Shown here piece by piece: positions 23,700 through 36,424 of a stretch of 64,000 nt of DNA; the first letter of the stretch is position 1, and each line of letters opens with the position of its first letter. The DNA is from Oxytricha trifallax (taxonomy: Eukaryota; Ciliophora; Spirotrichea; Sporadotrichida; Oxytrichidae). The notes beneath the pieces are model-generated. The model worked only from the letters and a program-made list of their open reading frames with translations, searched no databases and had not been told where the DNA came from. Where the stretch lies: contig ARYC01019204.1 in NCBI GenBank assembly GCA_000711775.1, positions 1-64,000 of the forward strand, written 5' to 3'. The position numbers were made by a program, and so were the translations under genes.

Positions 23700-24342
23700 T
23701 AGTAATAGAATTCACTAATTATTATTACTCTTTAATTATAACAATTAAATTATTCAGAGTTTGTTGTATTGAACACAGAATAAAAAACCTAAATATTAAT
23801 ATATTTGAAAACCAAATGATTAAATAAGTAAAGTATATAGTAAATTCAATAAATATTGTTTGTGTAATTAATTATTTTTGAATTCTTTTATAACAACTTC
23901 CTTATTCAAATTGAATTTACTCTTATATATAAATCCAAATGGATTGTTAGGGTGCTTTTAAATGATTCTTTAATCGAAATAAATTAATGGACATTAAGTA
24001 GTTAAACTGTCTTAATAGAACATTATTCTAAACAAAATTAGATTTATTCAAATTCCATATGTAATTAAAGATTATTCATAAATTTGAATTAATCATTTTA
24101 ATATCATTGTCAAGCTTCAACCTTTTAAATCGTTGATGCGAGCTTCAATTATTTCAAAGGTTGAAGCTTGATGATAGGTATCTTGATCATTATTGATCTT
24201 GAAATTAAAAATTCAATATTTATTTATTAATATTTAGATATATTTAAAAATGGAAAGTTAAAGATTTTTTTTCCTTTCTTTTTCTTCCCCTGCAACTAAA
24301 ATTAAGTCTAGCATGGCTTTTTATAATTTATTAAGCGCAGGC
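23700..24342. other. AT-rich spacer with second AAGCTTCAACC hairpin
   Basis: Contains the hairpin at 24113-24168 (CAAGCTTCAACC, then GGTTGAAGCTTG), partner of the one at 21937-21993. Nothing else recognised. Confidence 0.45.
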
Positions 24343-24344
24343 TA

Positions 24345-25222
24345 CCTATTAAAAATCGCGAATCATCTGTAACAAACGCTTCAAATTCAAAATTACAAAT
24401 TAAATTCTAGTCAATCAATTTTCTTGTTTTTCATTTCTAATTATAATACTTTACTTTTTATTTATATTCATCAATAAATATTTTATTTAATTTCATTTCT
24501 TATTCCGTAGACAACTATAAAATATTTTATAAATTTCTCGAGTTTCTGATATTATAATTTACACATTTTTCCATGATTTGTAATTCATGAATTATTATTA
24601 TAATTTCTTGAAATTATTCTTCAATATTTAATGAAATAATTAATATTATTTAAGCTCTAATTAGAACTTTGAATATTTTAATAGTTTTAAATATTATTTT
24701 TATTCCCATATTAACCATTTCAATATTTTGAAGTTCATATTAATTAACTGATTTCAAAAATATAAATTCTAATTTAAGTTTTTGTAATCATTTTTTCTCA
24801 ACAAATTCGTAATTTAATTAATTGATCAATGTTAAATAATTTACGTCAGATTATTGAAAATCAAATTTATATAACTAAATTAAAATTAGGTAAAACAATT
24901 ATTTTGTTTGAGAATAATTCAAAATGAAAAATAAATCAAAATTTATTAACAGAAATTTATCTGTATTCCAAAAGCTAATTTTAAATCACAAATGCTATAT
25001 GATTAGATAAAGTATAAATAAATCGAAAATTAGATATATTTCTGATTTCTACATACGAAATACAATATAATAAACTTAAAACATTAAAATAATAAATAGA
25101 ATTAAATAAAAAGAATTTAAAAAAACTTACATTTAATAAAGAAAATTGATTTATAAGAATAATTTATAAACTTGAATTAAAATAGTTAGCTAGAAAACAG
25201 ATGAATCGCGATTTTTAATAGG
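24345..25222. mobile_element. 878-bp non-autonomous TIR element
   Basis: The left end CCTATTAAAAATCGCGAATC (to about 24370) is repeated inverted at the right end as GATTTTTAATAGG preceded by ACAGATGAATCGC (25197-25222), one mismatch over about 26 bp. TA flanks both sides, fitting TA-targeted insertion. The interior is AT-rich without coding signal. Confidence 0.75.
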
Positions 25223-25379
25223 TATACTATCTTAATACAACATAATATTGTTATGTTTTTAATATACAAATATAATAAAATATAATCATCATAAATGTCT
25301 ATTTTATTTTAAAAATTTTATAATTTACTAAATTTTCTTATTATTTATAAGTGTAAAAAATTTATAAACAAAAATAAAA

Positions 25380-26550
25380 ATATCAATTTAGGTTCATTTA
25401 TCTAGGCAGTTTTTTATTTCGATTGTTTTTATTACAAAGCAATTAGCTTCTTATTTTTAATTCCGCAACTTTCACATCATTATCTGCTCCTTCTACCTTG
25501 CTTTCATCATTTGTAATTTTATGAAATCTTTATCTGCTTATTCCACCTCGGTTTCATCATTTGTGCCCTCAGTTTCAGTGTGATCCAATTTTTGAGGGGA
25601 GCCTCTCAATTCACGTCATATTTCTACGATCTAATTAAATTTGTTTTCACTTTATCTCTTTTTACAGTGATAGGAATTGAGCGGTCTTTGTTTCTGCGTA
25701 TTGCCCACCTTTCCATGTACATGGTGACATACTTTTGCGCCTATCAATGTCAAAGATAAAAGTTTAAATCGCTAAATGAAAAGCATACTCAATCACATTT
25801 TATGAAGATTTATTTTGGATATACCTAGACACATTATGACCTTAAAGTCAGCAACTCACTGAAAGAGAGACAAGTAGAAATTTAGGTAACACTCCAGCCC
25901 AAAACCCCTTATGATCTTAGTTGAATGAAATTGCAAAACTCAGCTCTTGAAAATATTAGTTATTTTTGTGCACTCGACAGAACAGCCTTGATTGACAGCC
26001 CAATAATAACTTCGTATTACATCGTTGTTTTATTTTTTATTATAGATCTATATTCTTGGTAAATATTTTGATTCTCATGTTAATATATAATTACAATTTT
26101 AAATGGTCAATTTGACTCATTTATCTATGCAGACTTTGATTAACATTGTTAAAATTACAAAGCAACCTGAAAGAATTAAATTTAATAATAATTTTTTTCA
26201 TATTCTTTTCATTCAGCTACTTTCACATCATGATTGCTTCTACTACCTAGATTTCATTACTTAAAATTTTATGAAATCTTGATGTGCGTGTTTTAATTCC
26301 GTTTCATTATCTTCTCAATCTGCATCAACCTCAACTCCCAAAACCCCACATTGAATAATTGGATAAGAAAAATTGCAAAACTCGCCTCTTCAAATATTTA
26401 TTACTTTTTTGGTGCACTGGTCCTTTAGCCTATAATGACTGCTCAAAAATAACTTCATAACATAGTATTGTATTTATAATAGATCTATATTCTTGTTAAA
26501 TATTTTTACTCTAATGTTAATATATCATTACAGATATTAAATTTCAATTT
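25380..26550 (+). repeat. 1.17-kb tandem duplication, copy 1
   Basis: Nearly identical to 26551-27720 at an offset of 1,170-1,171 bp. Each copy is itself built of two diverged half-units. Shared landmarks are CATTTATCTA-GCAG, TTTCACATCAT, an AAAACCCC block and TAATAGATCTATATTC. Half-units diverged first, and the whole then duplicated recently. A short reading on the plus strand (TVIGIERSLFLRIAHLSMYM) is present in both copies, but no gene is supported. Confidence 0.9.
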
Positions 26551-27720
26551 AGGTTCATTTATCTAGGCAGCTTTTTATTACGATTGTTTTTATTACAAAG
26601 CAATTAGCTTCTTATTTTTTCTTATTTTTAATTCCGCAACTTTCACATCATCATCTGCTTCTTCTACCTTGCTTTCATCATTTGTAATTTTATGAAATCT
26701 TGATGTGCTTATTCCACCTCGGTTTCATCATCTGTGCCCTCAGTTTCAGTGTGATTCAATTTTTGAGGGGAGCCTCTCAATTCACATCATGGTTCTTCGA
26801 TCTAATTAAATTTGTTTTCACTTTATCTCTTTTTACAGTGATAGGAATTGAGCGGTCTTTGTTTCTGCGTATTGCCCACCTTTCCATGTACATGGTGACA
26901 TACTTTTGCGCCTATCAATGTCAAAGATAAAAGTTTAAATCGCTAAATGAAAGCATACTCAATCACATTTTATGAAGATTTATTTTGGATATACCTAGAC
27001 ACATTATGACCTTAAAGTCAGCAACTCACTGAAAGAGAGACAAGTAGAAATTTAGGTAACACTCCAGCCCAAAACCCCTTATGATCTTAGTTGAATGAAA
27101 TTGCAAAACTCAGCTCTTGAAAATATTAGTTATTTTTGTGCACTCGACAGAACAGCCTTGATTGACTGCCCAATAATAACTTCGTATTACATCGTTGTTT
27201 TATTTTTTATTATAGATCTATATTCTTGGTAAATATTTTGATTCTCATGTTAATATATAATTACAATTTTAAATGGTCAATTTGACTCATTTATCTATGC
27301 AGACTTTGATTAACATTGTTAAAATTACAAAGCAACCTGAAAGAATTAAATTTAATAATAATTTTTTTTCATATTCTTTTCATTCAGCTACTTTCACATC
27401 ATGATGTGCTTCTACTACCTTGATTTCATTACTTAAAATTTTATGAAATCTTTATGTGCTTGTTTTAATTCGGTTTCATTATCTTCTCAATCTGTATCAA
27501 CCTCAACTCCCAAAACCCCTCATTGAATAATTTGATGAGAAAAATTGCAAAACTCGCCTCTTCAAATATTTATTACTTTTTTGGTGCACTGGCCCTTAAG
27601 CCTATAATGACTGTTCAAAAATAACTTCATAACTTAGTATTTTTTTTATAATAGATCTATATTTTTGTTAAATATTTTTACTCTGATGTTAATATATCAT
27701 TACAGATATTAAATTTCAAT
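26551..27720 (+). repeat. 1.17-kb tandem duplication, copy 2
   Basis: Second copy of 25380-26550, with few differences. Similarity stops abruptly near 27720, where unrelated AT-rich sequence begins. Confidence 0.9.
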
Positions 27721-28878
27721 TTAAGTTATTTGTCAATGAAGCCTATATTTACCATTATTCTAATTAAAAATTATTATTTCAAATGCATTAACATCATTAT
27801 CTTAAACAATATCATGTGCTTATTTTTTATTGATTTTCAAATATTAATTATAAAAAAAATAAATCTAAATATATATAAATTATTAATTTTGAATTTAATA
27901 ATAAAATGGAAAAAAATCATTTATTGGTTGAAAAACAATAATTTATATAAAAAATAATAAATTTATAAAAAATCTTATTATATCAATAAAATGTGAAAAA
28001 ATAAGAGAATTGTTATACACCTAGATGAAATGGAAATCATAAAATAATATTATGTAATATTTTTAAATATTGATTTTTTTGAAAACTTAAAACATCCATA
28101 TAAATAAATATCATGAATAATATGTAATTTAATTTTTATAAATTTTTTCTTGGTTATGCCGTTATTCTATTTATATAATTATAATTTTACTTAATATTTT
28201 AATAAATCATTTTTAAATAATATTATTCATGCATAGATACATATAATTTTATGTTTTTTAATTTAACTGTTACTTCTTTTATAATCTATCATAATTTCTT
28301 TAAATAATTTATATATATTTCAATGAAAATAACAGAATATAATTATTATTCTGATTTAATCTCAAAAATACATGAGAAATCCACTCTTTAAGTATATCTT
28401 CTTCTACACAGAAAACAATTTAAATGAAGTCTATAATTATTTTTTAATTATTCTTTAATATCTTTTCTCATTATAATTCTCATACTTTTTATTTTTAAAT
28501 TTAAAGTTAGTAATGTTATTAAACATTTAAATTCCACGTTGTGGGAAAAGCACATTTTATATATTATTTCTAAGTTCTCAAAATATAAGGTTACCTTAAA
28601 TATTAAATCTATCTTCAACACGTTTGCATTTACTCTTCATAGTATATTATTAAATTAAACATATAAGATAATAAAAGCAAACAAATGCTTAGTATAATTA
28701 CTCTCGTTTCCCTGCGAATAAGTAAATTATCAAAAATTGAGATTTTATGTTATTAGTCAGTAACTTTAGTCAGTAACTTTAGGTAAATTAAAATATGAAA
28801 TTCACAAATTGCAAAAGTTAGATTGCAAGCTAAATAATATCAGAATATGAAAGAGTGCCTCGCGATTCCCCGCTTACA
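27721..28878. other. AT-rich spacer
   Basis: Very AT-rich with no recognised gene or repeat. It ends abruptly at the GC-richer gene at 28879. Confidence 0.5.
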
Positions 28879-30108
28879 TCATTTTGTCTCCTATTCCTTT
28901 GCTCTCTTCAATTTCTCTGCTTCTCTACCATTGATACTCTCACGGGTTTCCTCCTGATTCTGCATGATTGCTGATTTACCTTTCTTGATTTCTCTCTGGT
29001 CTTCAGATTTCTCCATTTCCTCAACCTCATCCACAATCTTGTGGATGTGCTCCTTGTTGAACAAGTACCCTTCGGCCTCTGAGAATTCATTCACCATTTG
29101 ACTGTATCTCTCTTCCAATTCGAGGTCTTCCTTATCCAATAGTAGACCTTATGCTTCTCTGATTATATCCTCATCCCAATTATCGATGTGAGAGTTGAAT
29201 ATTGATGTTCCCATCTCTTCATCTGCTTTTTACCACATCATTACATTCTTCCTCTCTGTTCCTCTAGCCACTTCCTCTTCTTCTAGTGCCATCCCAGACT
29301 TTCGAATCTCCATTTTCATGTATCCAATTTCTAGGTTGAACATGGCGTAGTACCTCTGCCCGTTTATCCAATCTTTCGCGAATATCTGAAAGAATGGTTC
29401 TTCTGGTAGCTCTAGGGCTAAGTAATTTACAATGAGAATTGTCATCACCCCACAATTTTCTGGGTCCTTAACCTGATTGGTTTCACTTTTAGTCTCAATC
29501 TTGCTGACTCTGAACTCCTTTCCAATAGTTCCTTCTGAGAATTCACTTATTTGTCTCAGGTGTTTCTGGACTATTGCCATGCTACCTACTGATTTCCTAG
29601 AGTAGTATATTTCCAGTTTCTTGGGGCCTCTTTCTATCTTTACCACTTACCAGTTTCTGCAATTCTTTATGAGGCCTTAGCAGCTTATTGGGATTATCAC
29701 CCCTTGAATTTCATCTTGGTACCTCCAGAACTTACCATTCTCTAGTTTCCAGTTTGTCTCTCCAATGCTTTTCTCAATGCTCTAGATTCCTTTGTCATTC
29801 ATGACCAACGGGGGCATGATTATATAATCTTGTTTTGACTGGCTGAACTGTACTTCCTCTATCTGCCTTGAAATAGCCTCCATTGTATCTTCTTAAATGT
29901 GGTTGCCTGGAATTAAGTCGAAATGCTTCCACTCTGTATTTATCTCTTTCCAGTGTTAGTGCTATTTCTCTGTCCAAAGATCTTTTGGGTTTCTCCCTCT
30001 ATATCTGGCCTTCTCTCTATCATCGAATCTCCTCACTAATGCTTTCTCCATCTTAATTCTAGAGCTGGGGCAGCAGACTACTGTGACCATCCTAGTGATT
30101 GTTGCCAT
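28879..30108 (-). CDS. Ulp1/C48 peptidase-like protein with atypical active site
   Basis: An uninterrupted 409-aa frame (TAA/TAG as Gln) from ATG 30108 to TGA 28879, far longer than chance and GC-richer than its flanks. Residues of about 100-260 resemble the Ulp1/adenain core. MPPLVMNDKGIQSIEKSI fits the entry helix, GVIIPIS then NWQVVKI the central strands, KKLEIYYS the next strand and ENCGVMTILIVNYLALE the Cys helix. The nucleophile Cys is present. The family's His before Trp appears as Asn (NW), and the Asp after YY as Ser, so activity is doubtful. The C-terminus is Glu/Lys-rich coiled-coil-like. Another open frame overlaps the start, so the true N-terminus may differ. It could be a host gene or a cargo gene of an unrecognised transposon. 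Confidence 0.6.
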
Positions 30109-30999
30109 TCTTTCTTGGCGTAGATTATCTTGTCAAATCCTTAACATTGTACTTCTGAAAGATCAATGAATTTTTTTAATTTCATTTGGTCTCCTTGAAT
30201 GCACTCAGAGCCGTCTGCATGTCTGATTTTATGTTATTATTTTATTTTTATTTTTATATAGTTGTGCTTGTTAAAGTAATAAAAGGGAATAATCATGAAT
30301 TGTTTAATATGAACTAATGTTTTAATAAGGATTTCTTACATTGTCAGGCATATCAATTATTAGTAATATGCACATAAATCTAACCAATCATATATGAAAT
30401 ATTTTAAAAAAGGCCATTTTAATTGGATTCTAAATTAAAATTAATTAATAAAATGAACAGTGTATATGATGAAAATAAGTTTTATAGAAAAGATAGTTTA
30501 TATAGATGCGAGCTATTTCAAAATAAAATATTTTTTTACACATCTCGTATAATAATTTTTTAAAAAATATAATAATTATTAATTCTAACTTTTGATTTTC
30601 AATATATATATATTTCGTCATATTTTTGAATATTTACTAACTATAAAAGTCACTATAATATGCGAAACGCTCATTCTTAAACTCTATTTATTTTGCAGGT
30701 ATTTTTGATTATATTAATTATAAATAGATTTACAATTAATGAAGTATTGGCAGTTTTTAATTAATAAATCCCATATATTTCCTATTGTTTCTTATTTTAT
30801 TAATTAGATTTTTTTTACATCACTTAGAATTTAATATTTGTTTAAATTTAATTTTGTAAAATAAAATTACAAAATATTACTTGAACTTTGTTTTATCTCA
30901 TCTTTTAACAAGCAAACTTCATTATTTATAATACTTGAATCTTTACTTCATAATTTTTCCTTAATTTTTTTAATTTAATTTTATCCGAGTTTATTAGTA
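30109..30999. other. AT-rich spacer
   Basis: The first 100 bp are still GC-richer and may belong to the gene on the left. The rest is AT-rich with nothing recognised. Confidence 0.45.
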
Positions 31000-31411
31000 T
31001 TGTAGAAATACATTTGAATTTGGAAAATTAATTAAAATTAATTTATCATAAATCAAAATCGTGGCAGTTAAAGTTGGCCAATTTAAACGATCTTGGGCTC
31101 ATTCGAAAGAGAATTAAAATTAGCTGGACTTTGATAATGTCGGTACTATAGTATATCATCTCTGGAGCGAGATGTATTGACTTTAATTAAATGCCTCTAA
31201 ATTCATTATATTTTACCCTCACATTAAAGTCAATACATCTCGCTCCAGAGATGATATACTATAGTACCGACATTATCAAGTCCAGCTAATTTTAAATTCT
31301 CTATCGAATGAGCCCAAGATCGTTTAAATTGGCCAACTTTAACTGCCAAGATTTTGAATTATAATAAATAGTATTACAATTAATTTTCCAAATTCAAATG
31401 TATTTCTACAA
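31000..31411. mobile_element. MITE family A, copy 2, nearly a full palindrome
   Basis: A 412-bp element with ends TTGTAGAAATACATTTG and CAAATGTATTTCTACAA, flanked by TA (30998-30999, 31412-31413). Almost the whole element folds back on itself. The arms contain GTCGGTACTATAGTATATCA and its exact complement, around a short AT-rich centre near 31200. Single-stranded or transcribed copies would form a long hairpin. Non-coding. Confidence 0.93.
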
Positions 31412-33120
31412 TATTCTAATTTTTTTTTCTATCCGCTATCGATATATATATATATATTTACATATATGATAAAAATTTGCTTTAAAAGTTTAAAATTTCA
31501 TTTTCTTACACTTGAGGTGTATCTTGGGGTTTTATCTTCTTATAAGTATCCTTGGAAATTATTTATATTATTGTTATAATTGAATAGAAAGCACAATTAT
31601 TAGCTGTTTTTGAAGATTCATATATTTAGCGCTCCCAATCCTCAATACTAATTGTAGTATCTTCAGGTCAAGCTAAATAATCAAATTTGGTGTTTTCAAC
31701 ATGGCCTTAAGAAGTTAGCTAAAAGATTAAATAGAGTAGATTAAGTGAAAGAAGTATTAGCAGAAGGTAGATTGAGGTAGAGTAAAGAGATATAAAAAAT
31801 TAAGATATATTTACTTTATTAAAAATATTAATCAATAAAAACTATTCAAAGTATAATTGAAAGTGAACAAATCTAATTGTAAAGAAAAATTGATTTAAAT
31901 TTAATTTATTAATTAATCTAATATTTTAAAATGTAACATTTAAAATGAAGAGTTCATGATAGTTTCAAAATAAATTTAAGAATCAACTTCAAATCAAACT
32001 GAAAAATTATGAATTTATTCATAAAAAAATATATCATTAAACAAAAAAATGAAAATAATTATGTCTATAATTAATAGATTTATATTCACAAACAAAAGTG
32101 ATAATAATCGTTAGTGCAATAGAAATACTATGTTAAAATTAAGGATTGGAAATTCTTTAGTAAATTTTATATTTTAATTCTCATAAAGGTTAAAAAATTA
32201 GTAAATTTACATTTATATTATATATTTTTATGCGAATTTTTCATTTATTGTTTAGTTATTAAAGTTATCAAAGTTATTTTGATCTTCTACAAGCAATTTT
32301 ATCTTATTTTTTAGATTAATCTCTCTTAAATATCATCTAATATGTTTGGTAATCCTCATTGGATTACAATTCTTTTATTTTGTTAGATTAAGATTGGAGA
32401 ATATATTAATATTATTCAGTTTTCTTATTTATTTATTCATTTTGTTTAAGTAACTTATCGATATCACTTAGATCACTTAGCATATTATGTCAATTCCAAT
32501 CCTTAAAATAATTGTAGTCTAAATTTAAATCCTAGAAAATTGTAGCCGTTCATCCCATTATTAACAAACTTTATGGACTAACTATTTGAATCTATCACAT
32601 TTGTTATTTTCCTTAATTTTAAGACCTACCCTTTTTATTCGAGTCTTTGCTGTGGATTCTAATTATTATAACATTATTCTTTGACTAATTTTTTCTTTTT
32701 CCGTTATTTAATATTTTATAAAATCTCTTATGCTTGTTTGCTTGATTTCTATTTTATCCTATTTTATTTACATTGTATTATTAGACACTACTCCCCAAAG
32801 TAAATGTGCATTTTTCTAACACATTTATCTTACATGATTTTGTAAATTATTTTATTGATAATTAATAATTATGGTATCCTAATTATATACAAATTTACTT
32901 AGAGTACGACATACTTGATAGTTATTAAAATTCTGTTGTTTCATCTAGCTTAATTTGTTTTATTTCCTTAGAGTAATGGGTATTTTATCATTTACAAATT
33001 CACAAATATTTTTTATCTTTTTCTTTGTAATTTTTAAATTCTTTTAAAGTATTCCTAATTTTTTTTGAAATATACTGAAATTAAATTATAAATTAATCAA
33101 ATATAATAATAAATGGAAAA
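31412..33120. other. AT-rich spacer
   Basis: No gene, repeat or terminal structure recognised. Confidence 0.45.
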
Positions 33121-33196
33121 ATGTCTGATCAGAGTGCTCTGTGTCATTCAACATCAATTTAAATTACAAAAAACATATCTAACATTTTATTTTTAC

Positions 33197-33330
33197 AGGG
33201 GTTGCACCTGGTAAGACTGAAGGTGTCAACAGACAGGTAATTCAGGAAGTCAGAGAGAGAGGGGCACAGGAAGTCAATATTTATTATGAAGACGATGAAG
33301 ATGAGGATGAAGAAGAAGATGAAACTTTTT
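33197..33330 (+). CDS. coding-like island, acidic C-terminus (candidate somatic gene segment)
   Basis: A sharply bounded GC-richer island in AT-rich DNA. The plus strand reads VAPGKTEGVNRQVIQEVRE, continues through GAQEVNIYY and ends in a run of Asp/Glu. It is preceded by TTTTTACAG, which could be an intron 3' end or the edge of an eliminated sequence. An upstream ATG (33121, MSDQSALCHS) might be a first exon. The protein is not recognised. A short macronuclear-destined segment is the likeliest explanation. Confidence 0.4.
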
Positions 33331-36046
33331 TTTTCTAGATTTGCTTTTACTATTGTTACTATTACTAATTAATTTTCTAATTCACTTTATTTTCTATAAA
33401 AATCATCATGATTCTTATTAACTTTAATATTAATTAGGGGAGAGATCACTGATTTTATTAAATAAAAATCTCCAAAAGCTGTTAGTTATCTTTATAAAAA
33501 AGACTTAATAACAATGATTTCGAATATTTTATCTTGTAAATAGATGTTCAACAGCATAAATTGACAATCTTCTCTTTATTTTACACCTTGTCATGTTTAT
33601 ATTTCTTCTCACTATTTTTATATCATAATATAATTTTAGTTAAATCAATCTTGCTGCAACAGGGTGTATTTATATTACCTTTATTCTTCTTAAGTATCAC
33701 AACCATTTGTCTTTCCAAACTGAGTCACCTGCTTTTAGTAAATCAACAACTTAATGCACTTCCCTTTTATTATTTCTTCTCTTTCCGTTTAGCTATCACC
33801 TAGTACTTTTTAAATATGAAGGCAGTATTGTTTTTCACTTTGAATTCATTTTAATATTGATTGTTTTAATCAGTCTTATCTTTTTGGGTTTAACAATAAT
33901 GTCACTTTTATTTTAATAAGTATATAATTATTAGCTGGTTACTATGGGTACAAGCAACATTAATCAATACTTAATAAATATATATTCTCCCTATTATAAA
34001 TTAAATCATGTATTATCTACGCAGAGTTAAATATCACATTATAGTTCTTTAAAGTTTTTAAAGATGAAAAATATCCAATCTAAAAGAGACGGTAGAATAT
34101 AGTTAATTTATGTAATTTATAATGGTTCAATATAATGGTAAGTTTAATAATAACGATTGCCATAAAGTTCTCAACATTATCCTCTGATAAGATGTACAGA
34201 TAAGTCATATAATTTAAAAACAATTTTTATTTTTATAAATGTAGGATTACAAAATAAAGGAAAAAAAATTGAGTAATTATATAAAAAAATTATAAAGATA
34301 AATATATGATTTGCATAAGTTTATTTAAACATTCATTAAAGGGGTGGGAGTTCCAAATTTTTAATCCTAAAAAGATTAATGTAAGTTTTAAAAGGTAATC
34401 TTGAACCATATTTTTATTAGTCATTAAAAAAAATCCTGGCAGCCCCATTTCACTGGGAGTTGTTGGCACCCAAAAGTTCTCTACGGATTTATCTTAAATT
34501 CTTAAAGAACTTAGTTTTATAATGTCACAGTTTTTAAAGATTAATAAAAATAAACATATTAATCCTCACTTTTTTGAATGTTAATTTTAATGATAATTTA
34601 CTTATTTTTTCTGAATAAAGAATGTTAAATTTATAGAATATTAAGTTAATTTAATTTAACACTTGAAAATAATGGTAATTTTATTAGTAATATATAAATA
34701 TATTAAATAACATACAATAATGTCGCTAATTCATTTAAATGCAGGCTATATCAGGGTGAAAACAACGATTAAATAATTTCTAATTAATTTGAGTTAATAA
34801 ATTGACTGAGTTAATTAAAAATTTAAAAAATAGATATTGATTGGTTCAACTATATATTTAGCAATTTGTTGTATTTGAGTATATAAATAAATTTGACTTT
34901 ACTTTATTGGGGCTGACTATTATTCAAACAGTGTAGGTAATATTTAAGCTAAAATATTAAATTTAATCAATAACTTATATATTTACTAAAATATAAAAGT
35001 TATATTTAATTCAATCTATACAAGAATTTTAATGCCTTGCTAACACTTCATTTGAAACAAGTCTCGATTATGTTGAAATCTCATAATTTTCTATAAATAA
35101 ATATATAATTTTACAATTATTGAGGCAAAGGGAAACTATTTTTATCTTAGATTCTTTTAATAATTAAAAAAAGGGATTAAATTTAGATTTAATTATATTT
35201 TATTTTATAATATATTCAACTATCATAAATGTTATATTTTTATAAATACCATACATACCTTCATTTTTATATAAAAAACAAAGTTAATATAAAACTTTGT
35301 AAAAAAATCAGAATAGATTTTCATCACAGAAATACTATTTAATATATAGTATATGCAGAGTGATAGTAGGAGTTAAAATCCTGATAATTATTAAGCCTAA
35401 TTTTTAAAAGACACTTCTTCCACTAAGCATTAAAAATAAAATGAAGATAAAAACAGAAATTTTAATTGATAAAAAAATGCATTTTTGTTTTTATATGATT
35501 GTGCTTTTTTACTATATCCATAATTTAAATGTTAAAATAATTATAAAATTATGAATATAAATTATTTGAAGCAAGAAAACATTTTATTTGTATAATTAAT
35601 TCATGAAAATATGTATCATTCTATCTAAAAAAATACGCATATTTAAATATTTTGATTCATTTGGATCTGTTTCTTTCTCAATGATTACTAATATACACAA
35701 TTAATAGTACTCGAATATGGTTTACATATTAATTTCTAGAATCACCTATAATAGCTTTATTTAAGTTTCATGATCTGTCTAATATTTAACTAGGAATATT
35801 TTAGCCTTAGTTCTTCTCAAATAATCAATAAAGAAAAAAATCTCGGATATTGGAAAAACATTATTCTTAAATAAAAGAATTTAAAAATAGGATGAAAAAA
35901 AATATGAAATAAATACTAGAATATTTCCAATAACAATTGAAAATGAAAAGAATATATTGAAAAGTAGATGCTATTTTGTAATTTTCTTAAGAGAATTGAA
36001 GATAATTGAGGTCTATAAATATTTCTCGAAAATTATCATCATTTGT
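33331..36046. other. long AT-rich spacer
   Basis: No coding island, terminal repeat or tandem array recognised over 2.7 kb. A slightly GC-richer patch at about 34340-34500 shows no protein. Confidence 0.45.
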
Positions 36047-36362
36047 TCATTGCTTGCTCCTCTCTGAAACGTAGATACAATCGAGGAACTTTCTGTTATC
36101 CTTGTCTCCGATTTTGCAGACTTGGGAGATTTGGGCAAAGCCTTGGAAGACGTGTTGGTTGTCAATGCCTTCAGAGATGAGCTCGGTCCTTAAGGTCTTG
36201 GTTCATTCTGACGGTGCAGCCTGGGAGCAACTCGACCTTTTTTGGCATGCTCTCCACCGAGGAAGTTCTTGACCTCAACGAACCTGCCATCCTTGGGAAT
36301 CACGACGTTGATGGGGTAATGAGCATGTATCAGTCTCATTTTATATCTGTAACCCTACACTC
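36047..36362 (-). pseudogene. RPL9: 60S ribosomal protein L9 (uL6), 3' part
   Basis: Minus-strand reading recovers the C-terminal half of L9: YKMRLIHAHYPINVVIPKDG, then FVEVKNFLGGEHAKK, VELLPGCTVRMNQDLK, DNQHVFQGFAQIS and DNRKFLDCIYVSERSKQ, then TGA at 36047. In a cytosolic ribosome L9 is a large-subunit protein near the factor-binding site. The N-terminal half is absent from the window. Two single-base frame breaks occur, at the A-run near 36240 and near 36192. These may be a pseudogene's mutations or sequencing errors. High GC, a clean C-terminal stop and lack of upstream exons fit a macronuclear-destined segment separated from the rest of the gene. A retro-copy fragment is the alternative. 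Confidence 0.8.
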
Positions 36363-36424
36363 ATCATTATCTAGAAAAGCTTATCATTGCCAGTAAAGCT
36401 CATTTCGCTGACCTGAAATCTCTA

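Noticed and set aside
25560-25760. Small protein in both copies of the 1.17-kb duplication
   Set aside because: Presence in both copies only reflects the recent duplication. The older half-units do not preserve it.
29795-29977. Alternative minus-strand frame inside the Ulp1-like gene
   Set aside because: The 409-codon frame spans this region and carries the recognisable domain.
33561-33803. Possible small membrane protein
   Set aside because: T-rich sequence gives Phe/Leu/Tyr-rich peptides in all frames. No flanking coding composition.
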